DNA of 64,000 bases from Bathymodiolus brooksi (GCA_963680875.1 OY804578.1:27123101-27187100), one strand, 5' to 3'; counted from the stretch's first letter, positions 47,780-60,300 are shown. The notes: a model not told the origin generated them from the sequence alone. Translations and numbers: made by a program.

Positions 47780-48250
47780 AAATCTAAGCTTTAATGGGGT
47801 ACAAATTAGAATATGGTACTTGTATTAACAATATACTAAAAATATAATTTGCGGAAATGGTATTTTGGGGTGAAATATGTGTTTTTTTAGTAAAAATCAC
47901 GTAAAGCTTGAAGTGAAGAAGAACTCGGTTATTGGTGAGCGATTTTTTTATAATCTAAGCTGTAATAGGGTGCAAATTAGAATATGAAATACAAGTATTA
48001 AAGACATACTAAAAATATACATATAAATGATTTGCAGAAAATGGTATTTTGGGTGTGAAATATGTGTTTTTTAGTGAAAATCACGTAAATCTGGAAATGA
48101 AGAAGAACTCGGTTATTGGTGGGCGAATCTTTATACTATAAGCTTAATTTGGGGTGCAAATTAGTATACGGACTTATAAAAACAGCTTACTAAGAATATA
48201 AAGTGGTGGTGTCCCGAAATGTTATTTTGGATTTAAAAAATTGTATGATG
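47780..48250 (+). repeat. ~180-bp tandem repeats, forward
   Basis: Unit starts at ~47780, 47953 and 48136; each has CAAATTAGAATATG, a TTTTGGGGTGAAATATGTG block and AAGAAGAACTCGGTTATTGG. Confidence 0.85.
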
Positions 48251-48719
48251 GGTATTTAGAAGTTCATCTTCGGATTGGTTCCGCTTTATGTCAGCATCCT
48301 CAGTGAATCTAACCAAAAACATTGGTTGATAGAGGGAAGTGTCAAAATATATTTTTCTATATTCCTCATATAATTACAGATTAATTTCATATAAGCATAT
48401 CTAATGTCCATGGAAACATGAATAGGTCCTGAAGGAAGTGAATTCACGAATTTTCCTACATTCTCATGCCACCCACTGAATGATTAGTCTATATGCCTAC
48501 CGTGGTGTTAATGCTCAGCGACCTTTACCTCTAACGAGACTATTTCCTTCTAATTAACGGAACAGCTATGAGTAGGACAAAGATGACGCCTTCATATAAC
48601 AATTATATATAGCTCGGATGAATAGTTTTAGGAAAATAATGCTACCATATTATAAAATCCAACAAACTACGGTTTACATGAATAATTTCTCAAATACTCT
48701 TTCCCATTAAAGTGTATAA

Positions 48720-48990
48720 AAATTTGCCCACCAATAACCGAGTTCATCTTAATTTCCAGTTTTACGTGATTTTCACTAAAAAATCCCCCATATATTTCAC
48801 CCCCAAGATACCCTTTTCCGCAAATCATTTATATGTATATGTTTAGTATGTCGTTAGTACAAGTTCATATTCTACTTTGCACCCTATTAAAGCTTAGATT
48901 ATAAAAATTCGCCCGCCAATAACAGAGTTCTTCATTTCCAGTTTTACGTGATTTTCACTGAAAAACACATATTTCACCCCAAAATACTAC
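48720..48990 (-). repeat. ~180-bp repeats, reverse orientation
   Basis: About 1.5 reverse-complement copies of the 47780-48250 units, ending at AAAATACTAC. Confidence 0.85.
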
Positions 48991-49849
48991 AATGTCGGCT
49001 ATTTCATGTATTATTATTTTCGCAAGTCATGTATTATTATTTTCTCATGTATTGGAATGTGAAGCAGATTTATTGTTTCATAGCTCGGATGCGATGTATA
49101 TGTTTGCAATAATGCAGAGCTATTATTATATAGTGTGGTGTATATGGCATGTGATTATGGATTCGAGTGTGCAGTAAGATATGTTTTGTCACCGAGCTGT
49201 TAAATTTGGTCTACCGATTGAATGTGCGGTATTCAAACCCCAGATTCTGTCAAACATAATTTATGCAGGAATACCGTATTAATAAACATGAAATTACCAT
49301 AATCGTCAAGCAATATTTAGTCAAAGGTGACTGATTGTAGTGTGCCGTAGGTCGTAGTTCAGCTTTTGCTTACATTCGTCACCGCCGGTGACCATACCGG
49401 TGACAGTTTGTCACCATATCAATTAAACCGGTGCTTCTCAAATAAAGTCCGGTCAACAGTTAAAGCATAATCTTACCTTGTTTAGGATGTCAGTTTTGAT
49501 ATAGCTATCCTAAACAATTAATTAGAAATGGGCAGTTGATAGGAAATTAAAACGAATTGCTTTATTGTTTATGAACGTCAATTTGTTGACAAAATGGCAT
49601 ACCTAATATATGACGTAATGGGAAAGTCCCTTTACGTTGTTTTCGTGATGCTGATTGTTTGGGGAATGTAACGACATCAACCGTTGGTTCAACGTGGGAA
49701 TAAAGGCAGGAACGCAGCCGAAACAGCAAGAGAGATTGGTTATATCTTCAAGGGAATTATTACAGTTGGATACCTGCGAAATGTCTGATAGAGAGAGTGT
49801 ATATGCTAGAGTACGTAATATGTAATTTATTACCGGATAGGTGACCAAT

Positions 49850-50650
49850 GTGGTCGGGTGACATCCTCTAATATATAAGTTAGTTATTTAACCATATAAT
49901 TATGGTGACGGTGACGGTGGTCTGGTGACGTCGTCCCATCTTTAGTTTTAGTTATTTAATTATTATATTTATGGTGCCAGTGACGGTGATGGTACCAATA
50001 ATGGTGCTTGGGTGACATCGTCTAATATTTAAGTTAGTGAGTTAACCATATGTTTATGGTGACAGTAGACTGGTGACGTCGTCCCATCTTTAGTGTTAGT
50101 TATTTGATTATTATGTTTATGGTGCCGGTGACGGTGATGGTACCAGTGACGGTGGTTGGGTGACATCGTCTAATATTTAAGTTAGTTATTTAACCATATG
50201 TTTATGGTGACGGTGACGGTGGTCTGGTGACGTCGTCCCATCTTTAGTGTTAGTTATTTAATTTTTATTTTTATGGTGTCGGTGACGGTGATGGTATCGG
50301 TGACGGTGGTCGGGTGACATCGTCTAATATTTAAGCTAGTTATTTAACCATATCTTTATGGTGACGGTAGTCTGGTGACGTCGTCCCATCTTTAGTGTAA
50401 TATTTTTGTGGTGACGGTGATGGTACCGGTGACGGTGGCTGGGTGTCATCGTCTAATGTATACGTTAGTTGCTAAACAATATGTTTATGGTGACGGTGGT
50501 ATGGTGACGTCGCGCCATCGTAGAGTTAGTTATTTATATATTAATTTTAGGGTACCGGTGACGGTGATTGGGTGACATCGTCTAATATTTAAGTGTTGGC
50601 ACTCTAATTATAAGTTGATGGTACCGGTGAAAGGTGAATAATTTGTTGAC
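49850..50650. repeat. ~150-bp GGTGAC-rich minisatellite
   Basis: GGGTGACATCGTCTAATATT recurs at ~49857, 50011, 50159, 50313, 50442 and 50571 (steps 154, 148, 154, 129, 129). Units contain GGTGACGGTGACGGTGG runs and, in most, GGTGACGTCGTCCC. Confidence 0.9.
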
Positions 50651-51097
50651 GGCGACCATCCTTTCAAATAATATTATAGTGACAAACTTTTGTGTTCTTA
50701 TATATAATTACGGTGATTTGTGATTTGATTGGTGTGTACCATATTTGAATAATTATCCATCGGATAATATTAAATTACTAGACGTCCCTTTAATCTGTTG
50801 ACGACCATCCATGGGACCAGTTGCAGCCAGCTCCTCCGTCAAGATTTAATTGCTTTAATAAAGTACATATTAAACTTATTTTGTATTTACAACTTGTATT
50901 GTTCATCAAGAGGAAACATTCGATTAGTTATATCAAATAACTGGGATATTCCAGAACCCATTTCTATAACGTAGTGAAGTTGGTGGTAACATCTAACGTG
51001 ACACAAGCTTCACCGCCTTAAGAATTCCTATACAATTTTGCGAACACCGTCGCCTCTGAGTATCCGACTCTAACACCAGGGGTACGGGGGTTGCAAT

Positions 51098-51324
51098 ACC
51101 CTTTTCCGCAAATCATTTATATGTATATCTTGAGTATGTTGTTAATACAAGTCCATATTCTAATTTGCACCCCATTAAAGCTTAGATTATGCAAATTCGC
51201 CCACCATAAACCGAGTTCTTCTTCATTTCCAGTTTTACGTGATTTTCACTAAGGAAAACCACATATTTCGCCCCCAAAATACCCTTTTACGCAAATCATT
51301 TATATGTATATTTTTAGTATGGTG
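51098..51324 (-). repeat. ~180-bp repeats, reverse orientation, left of the TTAA MITE
   Basis: Reverse copies of the 47780 units. The array is broken by the MITE at 51329 and resumes at 52380. Confidence 0.85.
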
Positions 51325-51328
51325 TTAA

Positions 51329-52375
51329 AGGCATACAGGCTGTCAGAATATAATTTGCTTTATATTAAAAGTTGCCAATATTCGATGTTTTATACTAATT
51401 GCAGTTGAAATTTTTCATAATATCATACGTAAATAGCCTAGAACGAAAGAAGTACGTCGCTGTTTGATTCCCTTCCATCCAGTAAAGAATCCAATGTTTA
51501 CCCGCTCAATATTCATACTACCGGACAGTGAGCTCATTCGGGAAAGTGTTTGCGCATGTGCGAGATTGTTTGTTGAGGAAGAAAGTACATGGCACATATC
51601 GAATCGTGGAATTGAACAAAAATATTGACGGATTCTATACGAAAACGACACAAAAAGGGGAATTCAGCCAGCTTTGTGTAAAAATTAAGAAAAGATGTTA
51701 TACCAACCTACTCCATTTTTCAACACGTAATCATAATTTAGTATCTTTTTTCGGCGGAATCATATTTTAATAGTAGAATTGCATCGTAGTTTTTTCTATA
51801 TTCTTTTTTTTATGAGAAAACGCTAGGTGATATCTCTTTTAAATTAGAAGCTAAAATAATGAACTTCATGTCTGGTTTTTTTTCTAAAAAAATATAATCA
51901 AGTCAACTCAAGTGTTGTCAATAATATGCAATACAATTTGTTTACAATTTTCCCTTCATCGGGCCCCTTTGTAGAGTTTGGTTTGCTTTTATTGATTTCA
52001 TCACGTATTTCCGATTTTAAGTGTCATTCTTACTAAATACCATTATATAATATTAACTGATTACCCCGGGATCCAATTTCATACATACATTTCTTAAATT
52101 ATATTAATTCTAACGAATTTACATGCAACATGCTTCCTGGTTATTCATAGCAGTTATCAGTATTCGGCAAACTTCGGAAAAGCAGCCAACTTATAATTAG
52201 GTCGTCTTAATGACGATTTTACCAACAGACATTCAATTCTTTTCACTAATTACGACATTATAGCATATTTTGTAAACCTGGTTTCTTGTTCAGAACATTT
52301 TATCAGTATAAAACATCGAATATTGGCAACTTTTAATAAAAACAATACAAATCAATTCTGACAGCCTGTATGCCT
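51329..52375. mobile_element. 1047-bp MITE with TTAA target duplication
   Basis: The termini AGGCATACAGGCTGTCAGAAT are an exact 21-bp inverted repeat, and similarity extends ~75 bp (GTTGCCAATATTCGATGTTT on both arms). TTAA lies at 51325-51328 and 52376-52379. A 5' purine terminus with TTAA duplication suggests Kolobok, with piggyBac as the alternative. No transposase encoded. Confidence 0.85.
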
Positions 52376-52379
52376 TTAA

Positions 52380-52740
52380 TACTTCTAGGTGCATATTTTA
52401 ATTTGCACCTTATTAAAGCTTATATTATAAAAATTGGCCCACAAATAACTGAGTTCTTCTTCACTTCCAGTTCTACATTGATTTTCACTAAAAGAACACA
52501 TATTTCACCCTAAAATACTATTTCCGCAAAATATATTTTTAGTATGTTGTTAATACAAGTCCATATTCTAATTTGCACCGCATTAAAGCTTAGATTATAA
52601 GAATTCGCCCACCAATAACCTGTGTTCTTCATTTCCAAAAAATCACACATTTCATCCCAAATTACCCCTTTCCACAAATTATATTTATGTATATTTTTAG
52701 TATGTTGTTAATACAAGTCCATATTCTAATTTGCACTCAA
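52380..52740 (-). repeat. ~180-bp repeats, reverse orientation, right of the TTAA MITE
   Basis: About two units continuing the array interrupted at 51324. It leads into the inverted terminal motif at 52745-52803. Confidence 0.85.
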
Positions 52741-53442
52741 AAAACCTTGTGTTGCAATTAGTTGTAGGATGAGAAATTTGTTGGGCTAAATTGACTAGAC
52801 TATAATGTCCCGTATCGAATTGCCTTCCACATCGTTGTTGATTAAGTGTGGACTTGCATCGTTTTAATTCTATATTTGCAAGATTGCTTATAACAACGAT
52901 GCCATATGGGATCAAATTGACCTGGCTCATTACGTTTCTAAGCATAGCCAATTCGACCTTACAATAACATAGTACAATTGTGAGTTGGTTATGTGGGCAA
53001 CATTCGTTTTACATGAAATGCATTTAAATTATATCAGGATTCAATTTATCGTGTTTCATGGACCAATGCCAATGTAACGTGTGTTTACAATTTGCAGGAC
53101 AACAGCAATGTGTTGACTAAATACAAAGTGTTGCAATACATTCTCAATTAACGTAAATTAGGGCCATCATTAAAGAAATAAAATACAACATTTATTTAGT
53201 ACAATTTAAATGCATTAGTGAATACGTTATGGGAAAAGTATGGAAAACATTATCCAATGCATAAATAAATTACAGTTTTTTTTTCAAATATAAAAACATG
53301 GGAAATTTTGTAATCTAGTAAAACTTTCAAAATATTTGTTCCACACATTCCTGTATTAATTACGGAAGTACTTCTAAATGTATTGTATCTTTTATGATTT
53401 ATTAAGATATATTAAATAATATGTTTATTATGTACCAGGCTT

Positions 53443-54365
53443 AAGCTAGCGACCAATTTGTAGCGACCACTAAGCTAGCGACCAATAAGGCAATATGTTT
53501 CAAAACCATCAAAAGAAATCAGAGCAAAATGTACTTTTAAAGATTTCTAGCGACCAATAATAAATATATCTCTGTAAATGCACATTTAACACATTGAATC
53601 GACTTCTGGGCATACAGGAAATATATCTGGAGCCTCCCCTTCCACAATGCAAAGTTGATATTTGACACCCTACTGTGGACCTAAGGTGCAGAATCTCACA
53701 CAGACACTCCTGTGAGTAAATTACAATACATTTTTCGTTCTATTTACCATGTTCACCGGAAACATATAATTAGATTTTTGGTGTTTAACGCCACTTTCAG
53801 CTATATCATGGCGACCAGTTTTAGTGGTGGAAGAAGCCGGAGTAACCGAAGAGAATCACCGAACATGGGCAGGCAATTGGTAAACTTTATCACATGCGGC
53901 TGCGAGTCCAAGTGCACCCTTTTTGTAATTTACAAAGCCGGGCGCCAATCCACGCCGTATTGGTGATAGGCTTCTATGGGTTATTACATAATACAACTAC
54001 CTTGCTCATCGAGCCACCCGGGTCCTCGCCCGAACATAAAATATTTCTTCTCTTTACTGGGATAAATAACGAAGACACAAATATATTTTGGGATGGCGAG
54101 CTTACAGAACAGTCGCCAATTTTAAATTAACACAGCGTAAACAAATAATTTACTTTCATGTAAACCGGTATATAATTTGCATTTGCCAGCGTTTTTGTCA
54201 AGCAAAATAAAATCCTATGATTCCCTGTTCACATAAAAACGTCTCATTAATCTAAAAAATGTAAATATATAGAACATTAGGAAAATATAGCAATATGTTT
54301 TATAAAAATAAACAAAACATAAACCCTGCATGTGCGTGTCACATTTATTTAATAAATAGTAGTAT
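53443..54365 (-). repeat. Left arm of the inverted repeat pair
   Basis: Contains AGCTAGCGACCAA subrepeats, one copy of a satellite-like block (GATATTTGACACCCTACTGTGG, also in the 55-kb tandem array), a SINE S2 copy, and ACCGGTATATAATTTGCATTTGCCAGCG. Matches 62795-63632 in reverse. Confidence 0.85.
53775..54045 (-). mobile_element. SINE S2 copy 2, within the left arm
   Basis: Reverse complement of the S2 copies at 32888 and 63058. The head (GAGGACCCGGGTGGCTCGATGAG) is at the 54000-54040 end. It sits at the same place in both inverted arms. Confidence 0.75.
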
Positions 54366-55019
54366 TCCACTCTATAATATTTATTCTACTTATATAGAAA
54401 TTCGATTGGTCGAAACAATCCCACGTCACATTTATCAAAACATCGTATAGCCCTCTCAACAACACCGTATTTCCCTCTCAACAATATCGTATTTCCCTTA
54501 TTCGAAAGTCTCAAGATTTAACGCGAGTTATCTCGCTTTAGTCATATAACGGTATTCCATGTTAGTAAAGATAACTCCAGAGATGTTCCGAAATAATAAT
54601 CTTGTAAAGAAAGATGGCCAAAAGATTTCATTCTGAAGAACCTTTGTTATAACAATGACTCAATTCACCAAAACGTTGGCCTAGTGGAATAAAACATTCA
54701 TTTCCTTTGCATAATGGAGATGTGAACATTTGATCACCCTCGAATTAGTCATATTTCCCTCGGGCATTGCCCTCGGGAAATATGACTTTTCTCGGGTGAG
54801 CAAATATTCATATCTCTCTTATTGTGTTGAGAAAAATACTGAATGGAATGGAATAATTAACAGTATATATATAAGGATTATTTAGCTGTATTTGAATCCT
54901 TTATGGAGGTCTTGATGCATGACCTATAATTACTGTTATTCCGGGCATGACGTTGCTATTTTTTAGAGTGCGGAATGTCACAAAGCATGGCATTGAACTG
55001 CAATACTTTAACATCAAGC
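54366..55019. other. Spacer with an extended palindrome
   Basis: GTCATATTTCCCTCGGGC and GCCCTCGGGAAATATGAC (54748-54785) form a hairpin whose weaker arms reach ~54705-54825. No gene seen. Confidence 0.6.
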
Positions 55020-55745
55020 CATTTAAGACCCGGGCAATACTTCTGATTTAAACCTCAACCGTCTATTGGCAATTTTTCATGGGATATTTATAGAGCAACC
55101 CCACATCCTACCCCCTCCAAAAAAAAAAGCATTCCAAATATCAAATTGATATTTGACAGCCTGCTGTGGGCTTGAGGTTCGGAATCCCACCCAGACACTG
55201 AAGTCAGTTAAAGGCCCGTTCCATACCTTTGATTTAAATCCCATGTGGACAAGCACTTTGCTGCCCGTTGACAATTGTTCATGGAATATTCATAGAGCCC
55301 CCACCCCCCACCCCCCAAAAAAATAATTAAGTTAGCTAAAGACCCGCGCAATACCTTTGATCTAAGTCCCAAGAGAGCAGAAATTTTGCCGTGGTTTCCA
55401 ATTTTGCATGGGATATTAATAGAACCACCACCCCCCACCCCCTACAAAAAATAAATCCTAATATCAAAATTGATATTTGACACCCTGCTATGGGCTTGAG
55501 GTGCAGAATCTCACCCAGGTACTTAAGTCGGTTAAAGGCCCGGGCAATACCTTTGATCTAAGTCCCAAGAGAGCAAGAACTTTGCCGTCTGTTGGCAATT
55601 TTCATGGAATATTTATAGAGCCCCCGAAACAAAATCCAAATATCAAAGTTGATATTTGACACCCTGCTTTGGGCTTGAGATGCATAATCCCACCCATGCA
55701 CTTACTTCAGTTAACGGCCCGGGCAATACCTTTGATTTAAACTAT
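55020..55745. repeat. ~185-bp tandem repeats, about five units
   Basis: GGCCCGGGCAATACCTTTGAT-type landmarks fall at ~55028, 55213, 55341, 55536 and 55718. Units contain a C-rich tract (CCCACCCCCCACC), GATATTTGACACCCTGCT and CAGAATCTCACCCAGG. A single diverged unit occurs in each arm of the flanking inverted repeat. Confidence 0.85.
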
Positions 55746-55989
55746 GATAACAAATATGATATGCATAAAAATGTTTCTTTTTCTTCCAAATAAAATGTTA
55801 CCTTTTAAAAATCATCATTTATATCTTGCATTAAAATTAATATCAATATAAATACATTCAAAATATAATAGTTTAATAAAAAAAACAAAGAAAACAACAA
55901 TATAATTATACAATTAATCACTGATGGAGATAATTTTTAAGAATTTAATATGTACTGGTCTCTTGTATATACCAGATTCTTTTAGTTTT

Positions 55990-56880
55990 TCCAGACTTTT
56001 GTATCCAAAATATTACCTATATTTTCATTAAAATAAAAACAACGATCTCCAATCAGCAGTTGAATTTTATAAATTGAGGCTAATCCAATAAAATCAATGG
56101 GTAGATCATTATTAGATAGGGTTTCCGTGATTTCAGAGAAAAAATCGACTCTTAGGTTTTAAAAAGCTGGACATTCTAACATAAAATGATTTTTGGTTTC
56201 TATATCATAGCTGTAACATAATTGACAAAGATAATTTTGCCTTAAACGCATGTAATGTAGAACATCATTTATTGGTAAACAGTTGGTTCTTGCCAGAAGC
56301 TTAAGTATTGATATCTCGAAGTCTTCAATATCTTTTAGATATGTGTGTGTCCCTCGACTTACAATAAATGTCTTATATATCTCTAAAGTAGTTTTTGTTT
56401 CGATTATTTCATGTTCCTTAATTTTATTATTCATTACAAAGAACCTATTGAACGTATTTATGTTAAAATTTCCTTCAATGAAATAGTCAAGGCCTACATC
56501 TTCAAACAACGTACGAATATATGAAAAGTAAGGCCATTCAGTATTTTGTGTTTTAAATCGAGACAGTTCTTGAAAAACTACTTTACTTAGCGTATTGCTT
56601 GATATTTTTGTTAATCTTAAGAAAAAAGAGACCCTTTGTCTATCTAGAAAGGCATTGCTTGGTTCCCATCTTAGTTCTGCAAGTAGAGCACATTTCGGAG
56701 TGTTCATTTTAGTGCGAATAGTAATTTTGGCAGCATGATATCGAAGACTTTCTGACGAAGGGAACCATATTGAGCAGCTATGTGCTGCTATAGGACGTAA
56801 TACTGAATTCCATAATGCACTACCAAATTCAATTCGATTGAAATTACCATAAAAATTCCTAAAATTCTATTCATATTATT
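55990..56880 (-). pseudogene. LINE ORF2 C-terminal fragment, minus strand
   Basis: Upstream pieces (LRPIAAHSCSIWFPSSESLR, ~56760-56850) resemble the end of a LINE RT. The open part 56707-56159 (182 codons) starts MNTPKCALLAELRWEPSNAF and ends in a Cys/His cluster, CQLCYSYDIETKNHFMLEC. The clade is unclear (L1/I-group-like). No RT catalytic core is left. 3' limit uncertain. Confidence 0.6.
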
Positions 56881-57600
56881 TAACTTGTTATCTATATTAC
56901 CCTTAATGTGGTTGCCAATATGTTGAGTGAGAACGAGAGAAATATACAAGGTATCTTTATTCATTTGTTTCCTACTACCAATACTTTTGATTTATTTGAA
57001 TTGGGGTAGGATCACTAACTAATAAACATGTCATAATTAAATAATGTTTACGGTTTCAATAGAAGTGATTACCAGACAACTTAAAATAACATGACAGCTC
57101 AGCACTGAATAAAAGAACTCGAATCGCATCGTCAAAAATGTTAAAAAAAAAGTATACGATATATCATCGTAAAGCCGTAAACGAAATGAAAAAGGTTCGA
57201 CAAAACCTTAAACGAAAAAGAAAGCACGTCGTTAAATGTGTAGCAAAGTCAAACATCGTCGCACAGTTAAATAAGATTTGAGATGATTTTTTTTCATAAA
57301 GTTATAAGTTGTCGCGTGTTTTAGGCTTAGAATTGAATATAGCTTATCATGGTGAACGCTTTGTATTTTGCTTGAGTTATTATTTAATCACTAGATACGA
57401 CAGATTTCAATGCAATGGAAACGTTTTTTTTTTTCAATATTCCATTCATACTACACAAAGAATAGAGTTGCTGGTAATATATTCAGTGTGAATTATCAAT
57501 TAAAGGATGCATAATTATTGGTAATTAAAACACGATATAAAAACCGCAGATTTCGCTCAAGAAAATCATATCTCCATTTCTGAAAAGCTCCTCGATGAAA
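56881..57600. other. Unassigned spacer
   Basis: AT-rich; nothing recognised. Confidence 0.35.
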
Positions 57601-57649
57601 ATTAGGAAAGCTCACATCTTAGCCCGACATTTGTTTCAACGTGCAAGAT

Positions 57650-57890
57650 AATTCAGCAGGAATTTTCTTCACGAAGGAGGATGGAGGGTTAGACTGGTTG
57701 CGGTGTGTCATTGAAGAAACTGTTAGCCCGTTTATCAACGACATCAAGGAAAATATGAAGAAAGGACAAGCCTTTGTTGGGAGCTAGGAAGAGTCGTGCT
57801 AAAGATGCCCATGACATCTCTAACAGGGTTATATATGGGCCCAGAAAGAACAGGGGTAACGGGGGTCTTGATTGTGTATGACTATTGGAA
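57650..57890 (+). pseudogene. Unrecognised frameshifted coding-like fragment
   Basis: A plus-strand reading QDNSAGIFFTKEDGGLDWLR continues to a stop at ~57787. One base later the next frame opens with RKSRAKDAHDISNRVIYGP and ends GGLDCV-stop. Composition is protein-like, with mixed charge and conserved-looking Trp/Gly, but no family is recognised. Confidence 0.3.
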
Positions 57891-58665
57891 ACGGTTAGTC
57901 ATCACAGCATACTACCCCTGTGCTGTAGCCCTAAGATTCCTACAACCTGAAGAGAACGATGGATGGATTTCTTCGTGAAACCGTTCAACATGTTTTATAA
58001 CGGCCTTTTTAAGGGCCAACCAAACATTTAAAAAAAAGTATCAATTGTTGTACAGAGTATTATAACTTCTTTCACAAACCCCAACGCTTAAAATATCAGT
58101 TAGTTGTGTGACGTTATAAAACATTTCATTTTCCCGTACAGATAGGAAATTAGATTGTGAAGCCCAAGAAACTCTTACATTGAATAAATAATATAAAACA
58201 ATATCCCAAGAATTAAAAAATAAATGTATCGATAAAGAATGTGAAATTATAACGAGGCAGTTGAAATTATAGAACAACACGAGGCATTGAATGAAAGAAT
58301 AAACCAATTAGAAATTACAATCAGTAGAAACCAGAATGCATATAACAATGCAGAGTTCAGAAATAACAATCAAAGACTTTGTTTTCATTGTAATTCTCCA
58401 GATCACATGATAAAAAAATACCCAAAGAGACAGGGTCAATTTAACAGAACTAACTCACAATTACAGAGAAACTTCAAGACGTCAATTTAGGAGGTCAGAA
58501 GTTGACGGAAATGGAGATAACAGGGTCTACAAATGAAATTATATATAATCAAGTTACAAATAATAAAATTGTTGACAAGGTTGGTCAAATAGGAACCAAT
58601 TTAGGAAAATGGGATAATGGGTTGTATGTTACCAGACTAATACAAGAGGTTCCAGTACATTTTAT

Positions 58666-58902
58666 TTGGTAGATAGTGGTTCAACAACTACATTAATTTC
58701 ATATAATCTTTTCATGAGATTCTGTGGCAAGCCAACCCTAAAAATTTCAAATTCAGTCATTAAAGATGAAAATTTCAAAGTATATGGTACAGTCCAAATT
58801 AAAATAAACTTTGAGAAAGAAACTTTTGAACACAGTGTTATAATATGTGATATTTTGCCAGAAGGGATTCTGGGTCAGGATTTTTTATTATTTTTTCGTT
58901 GA
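58666..58902 (+). pseudogene. Gypsy aspartic protease
   Basis: The active-site triad DSG in VDSGSTTTLIS and the C-terminal ILGQDFL are present, but the reading is separated from gag and RT by stops. Confidence 0.75.
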
Positions 58903-59352
58903 AGAATGTGACAAAAATTGACTATTGTAGATTGAAACTGAGTACGTATACAGTAGATATTCCATGTTGGATAGGTGGAGAAGCAGAAATGGTCTGTTAT
59001 GTTCAATCAAATGAGACAATTGTCATACGGCCAGACTCAAAAATGTTTATTCCAGTAAATATTCCCAAATGTGAACACCTTAGTAAATTAGGGGTATTAG
59101 AACCAAGTATGGAACTTTTTATGAGACTGACGAGAACAATATTGAGGGTGTACCCAAATATGGAACCAAGTTTACAAAATCAACTTCAAGAATACTTAGA
59201 AGACCTGTTTTCTCGAAGTGCAGTCAATCTCGAAGAGACTGAGAGGCAGGACTTGGCAAAATTGTTAACAAAATACCAAAATGTTTTCTCAAAATCTAAA
59301 GGTGATTTAGGTCATACAGATTTGGTACAACATAAAATCAATACCGGGAGTG

Positions 59353-59510
59353 CAGTAAGGGTAATAACAAAATTACCGAGCAATCTTACAAAGGGAAAGT
59401 CAAAACTCATAATTATATAAACATACAAAATCAGTCAACAACCGGAAAACTGTAAAAATCGTAATGACCCTGACTTGGTACAGGCATTTCTAAAGAAATG
59501 GTAGGTAAGA
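59353..59510 (-). mobile_element. Solo Naiad 3' UTR (copy G) inside the gypsy pol region
   Basis: The terminal hairpin GGTAATAACAAAATTACC followed by ~140 bp of the Naiad 3' UTR (AACCGGAAAACTGT, CCTGACTTGGTACAGGC). It interrupts the gypsy RT just after QHKINTG and is followed by gypsy RT sequence. Confidence 0.85.
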
Positions 59511-60300
59511 GACAAACAGAAAAGGAGGAAATATTGAAAATGCTTGACTTGGGGGTGATTGAACCCCTCATCTAGTTTTTTTCAAACTAATGTTTAGTTT
59601 TTGGAGCGTGTGGTCTCCGAAGAAGGAATTAGCACAGATCCTGATAAAGTTAAAGCTGTTCAAGACTGGCCCAGACCAAAAACACCTAAACAAATGAGGG
59701 GATTTCTTGGTCTTTGCTCCTATTACAGGAAATATATGAAAAACTGTGAAACCATAGCCAGACCATTGCATAAGCTGTGTGACAAAGGCTCAATATTTCA
59801 GTGGAATGATGAATGTGAACAGGCTTTTATTAGGTTAAAAGATGTATTGACATCTCCAGGTAGGCAACACAACAATGCAGATGCATTATCACGGAGACAT
59901 TGTAAAGTTTGCTTACGTCATCAAGAGGGAAATACAGAAGAGAAGATTGAACCTGAATGCGCTAAAACCATAGAACAAGTCAGGGTAACTACTGGCAGTG
60001 AGCAGAGTCATTCAGTTGAGCCTAATCTAATGAATTCAGAAATTTTGAAAAACTGAGAACCAGAAGAAATAAGGGAATCCCAGCTAAATAACAAAACAAT
60101 TAAATTCCTATACAACTGTATATCGGATAAAAAAGGAAAAACCTAATTGGATTCAAGTTTCACTAGAAAATATCAGTGTAAGCACATTATGGAGACAATA
60201 TGATTTTTATGGAGGCAATATGGTAGGTTGAAAATATATAATGGGATGCTGTATCGAGAATGGATAGATGTAACCGGAATAACAAAAACGCGAATGCGGG

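Larger units (their letters stand above)
47721..52803. mobile_element. Composite repeat element with inverted ends and ~180-bp internal repeats
   Basis: The left end AGTCTAGTCAATTTA followed by ACTAATTGCAACACAAGG (47719-47766) reappears in inverted form at 52745-52803. From both ends inward run ~175-183-bp units (AAGCTTTAATGGGG, AATCACGTAAA, AACTCGGTTATTGGTG): about 2.5 forward at 47780-48250, and reverse copies at 48720-48990, 51098-51324 and 52380-52740. The interior holds a minisatellite (49850-50650) and a TTAA MITE. No transposase seen; likely a large non-autonomous transposon or several nested ones. Confidence 0.6.
58240..60300 (+). mobile_element. Ty3/gypsy retrotransposon internal region, multiply deleted
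   Basis: Gag zinc knuckle CFHCNSPDHMIKKYP (58287-58490; last Cys of the CCHC motif replaced by Tyr). Aspartic protease with LVDSGSTTTLIS and ILGQDFL (58650-58890). RT N-side LTKYQNVFSKSKGDLGHTDL (59200-59330), then a solo Naiad tail at 59353-59510, then KRQTEKEEILKMLDLGVIEP. The palm is deleted, and the reading resumes at DWPRPKTPKQMRGFLGLCSYY (59601-59860). RNase H is deleted up to QHNNADALSRRHC. The integrase N-side YGRLKIYNGMLYREW lies near 60220-60260. No LTRs found. Confidence 0.85.

Noticed and set aside
47780..52740. CRISPR-like array
   Set aside because: Units are ~180 bp, diverged and in both orientations, in a eukaryotic genome; no short repeat-spacer structure.
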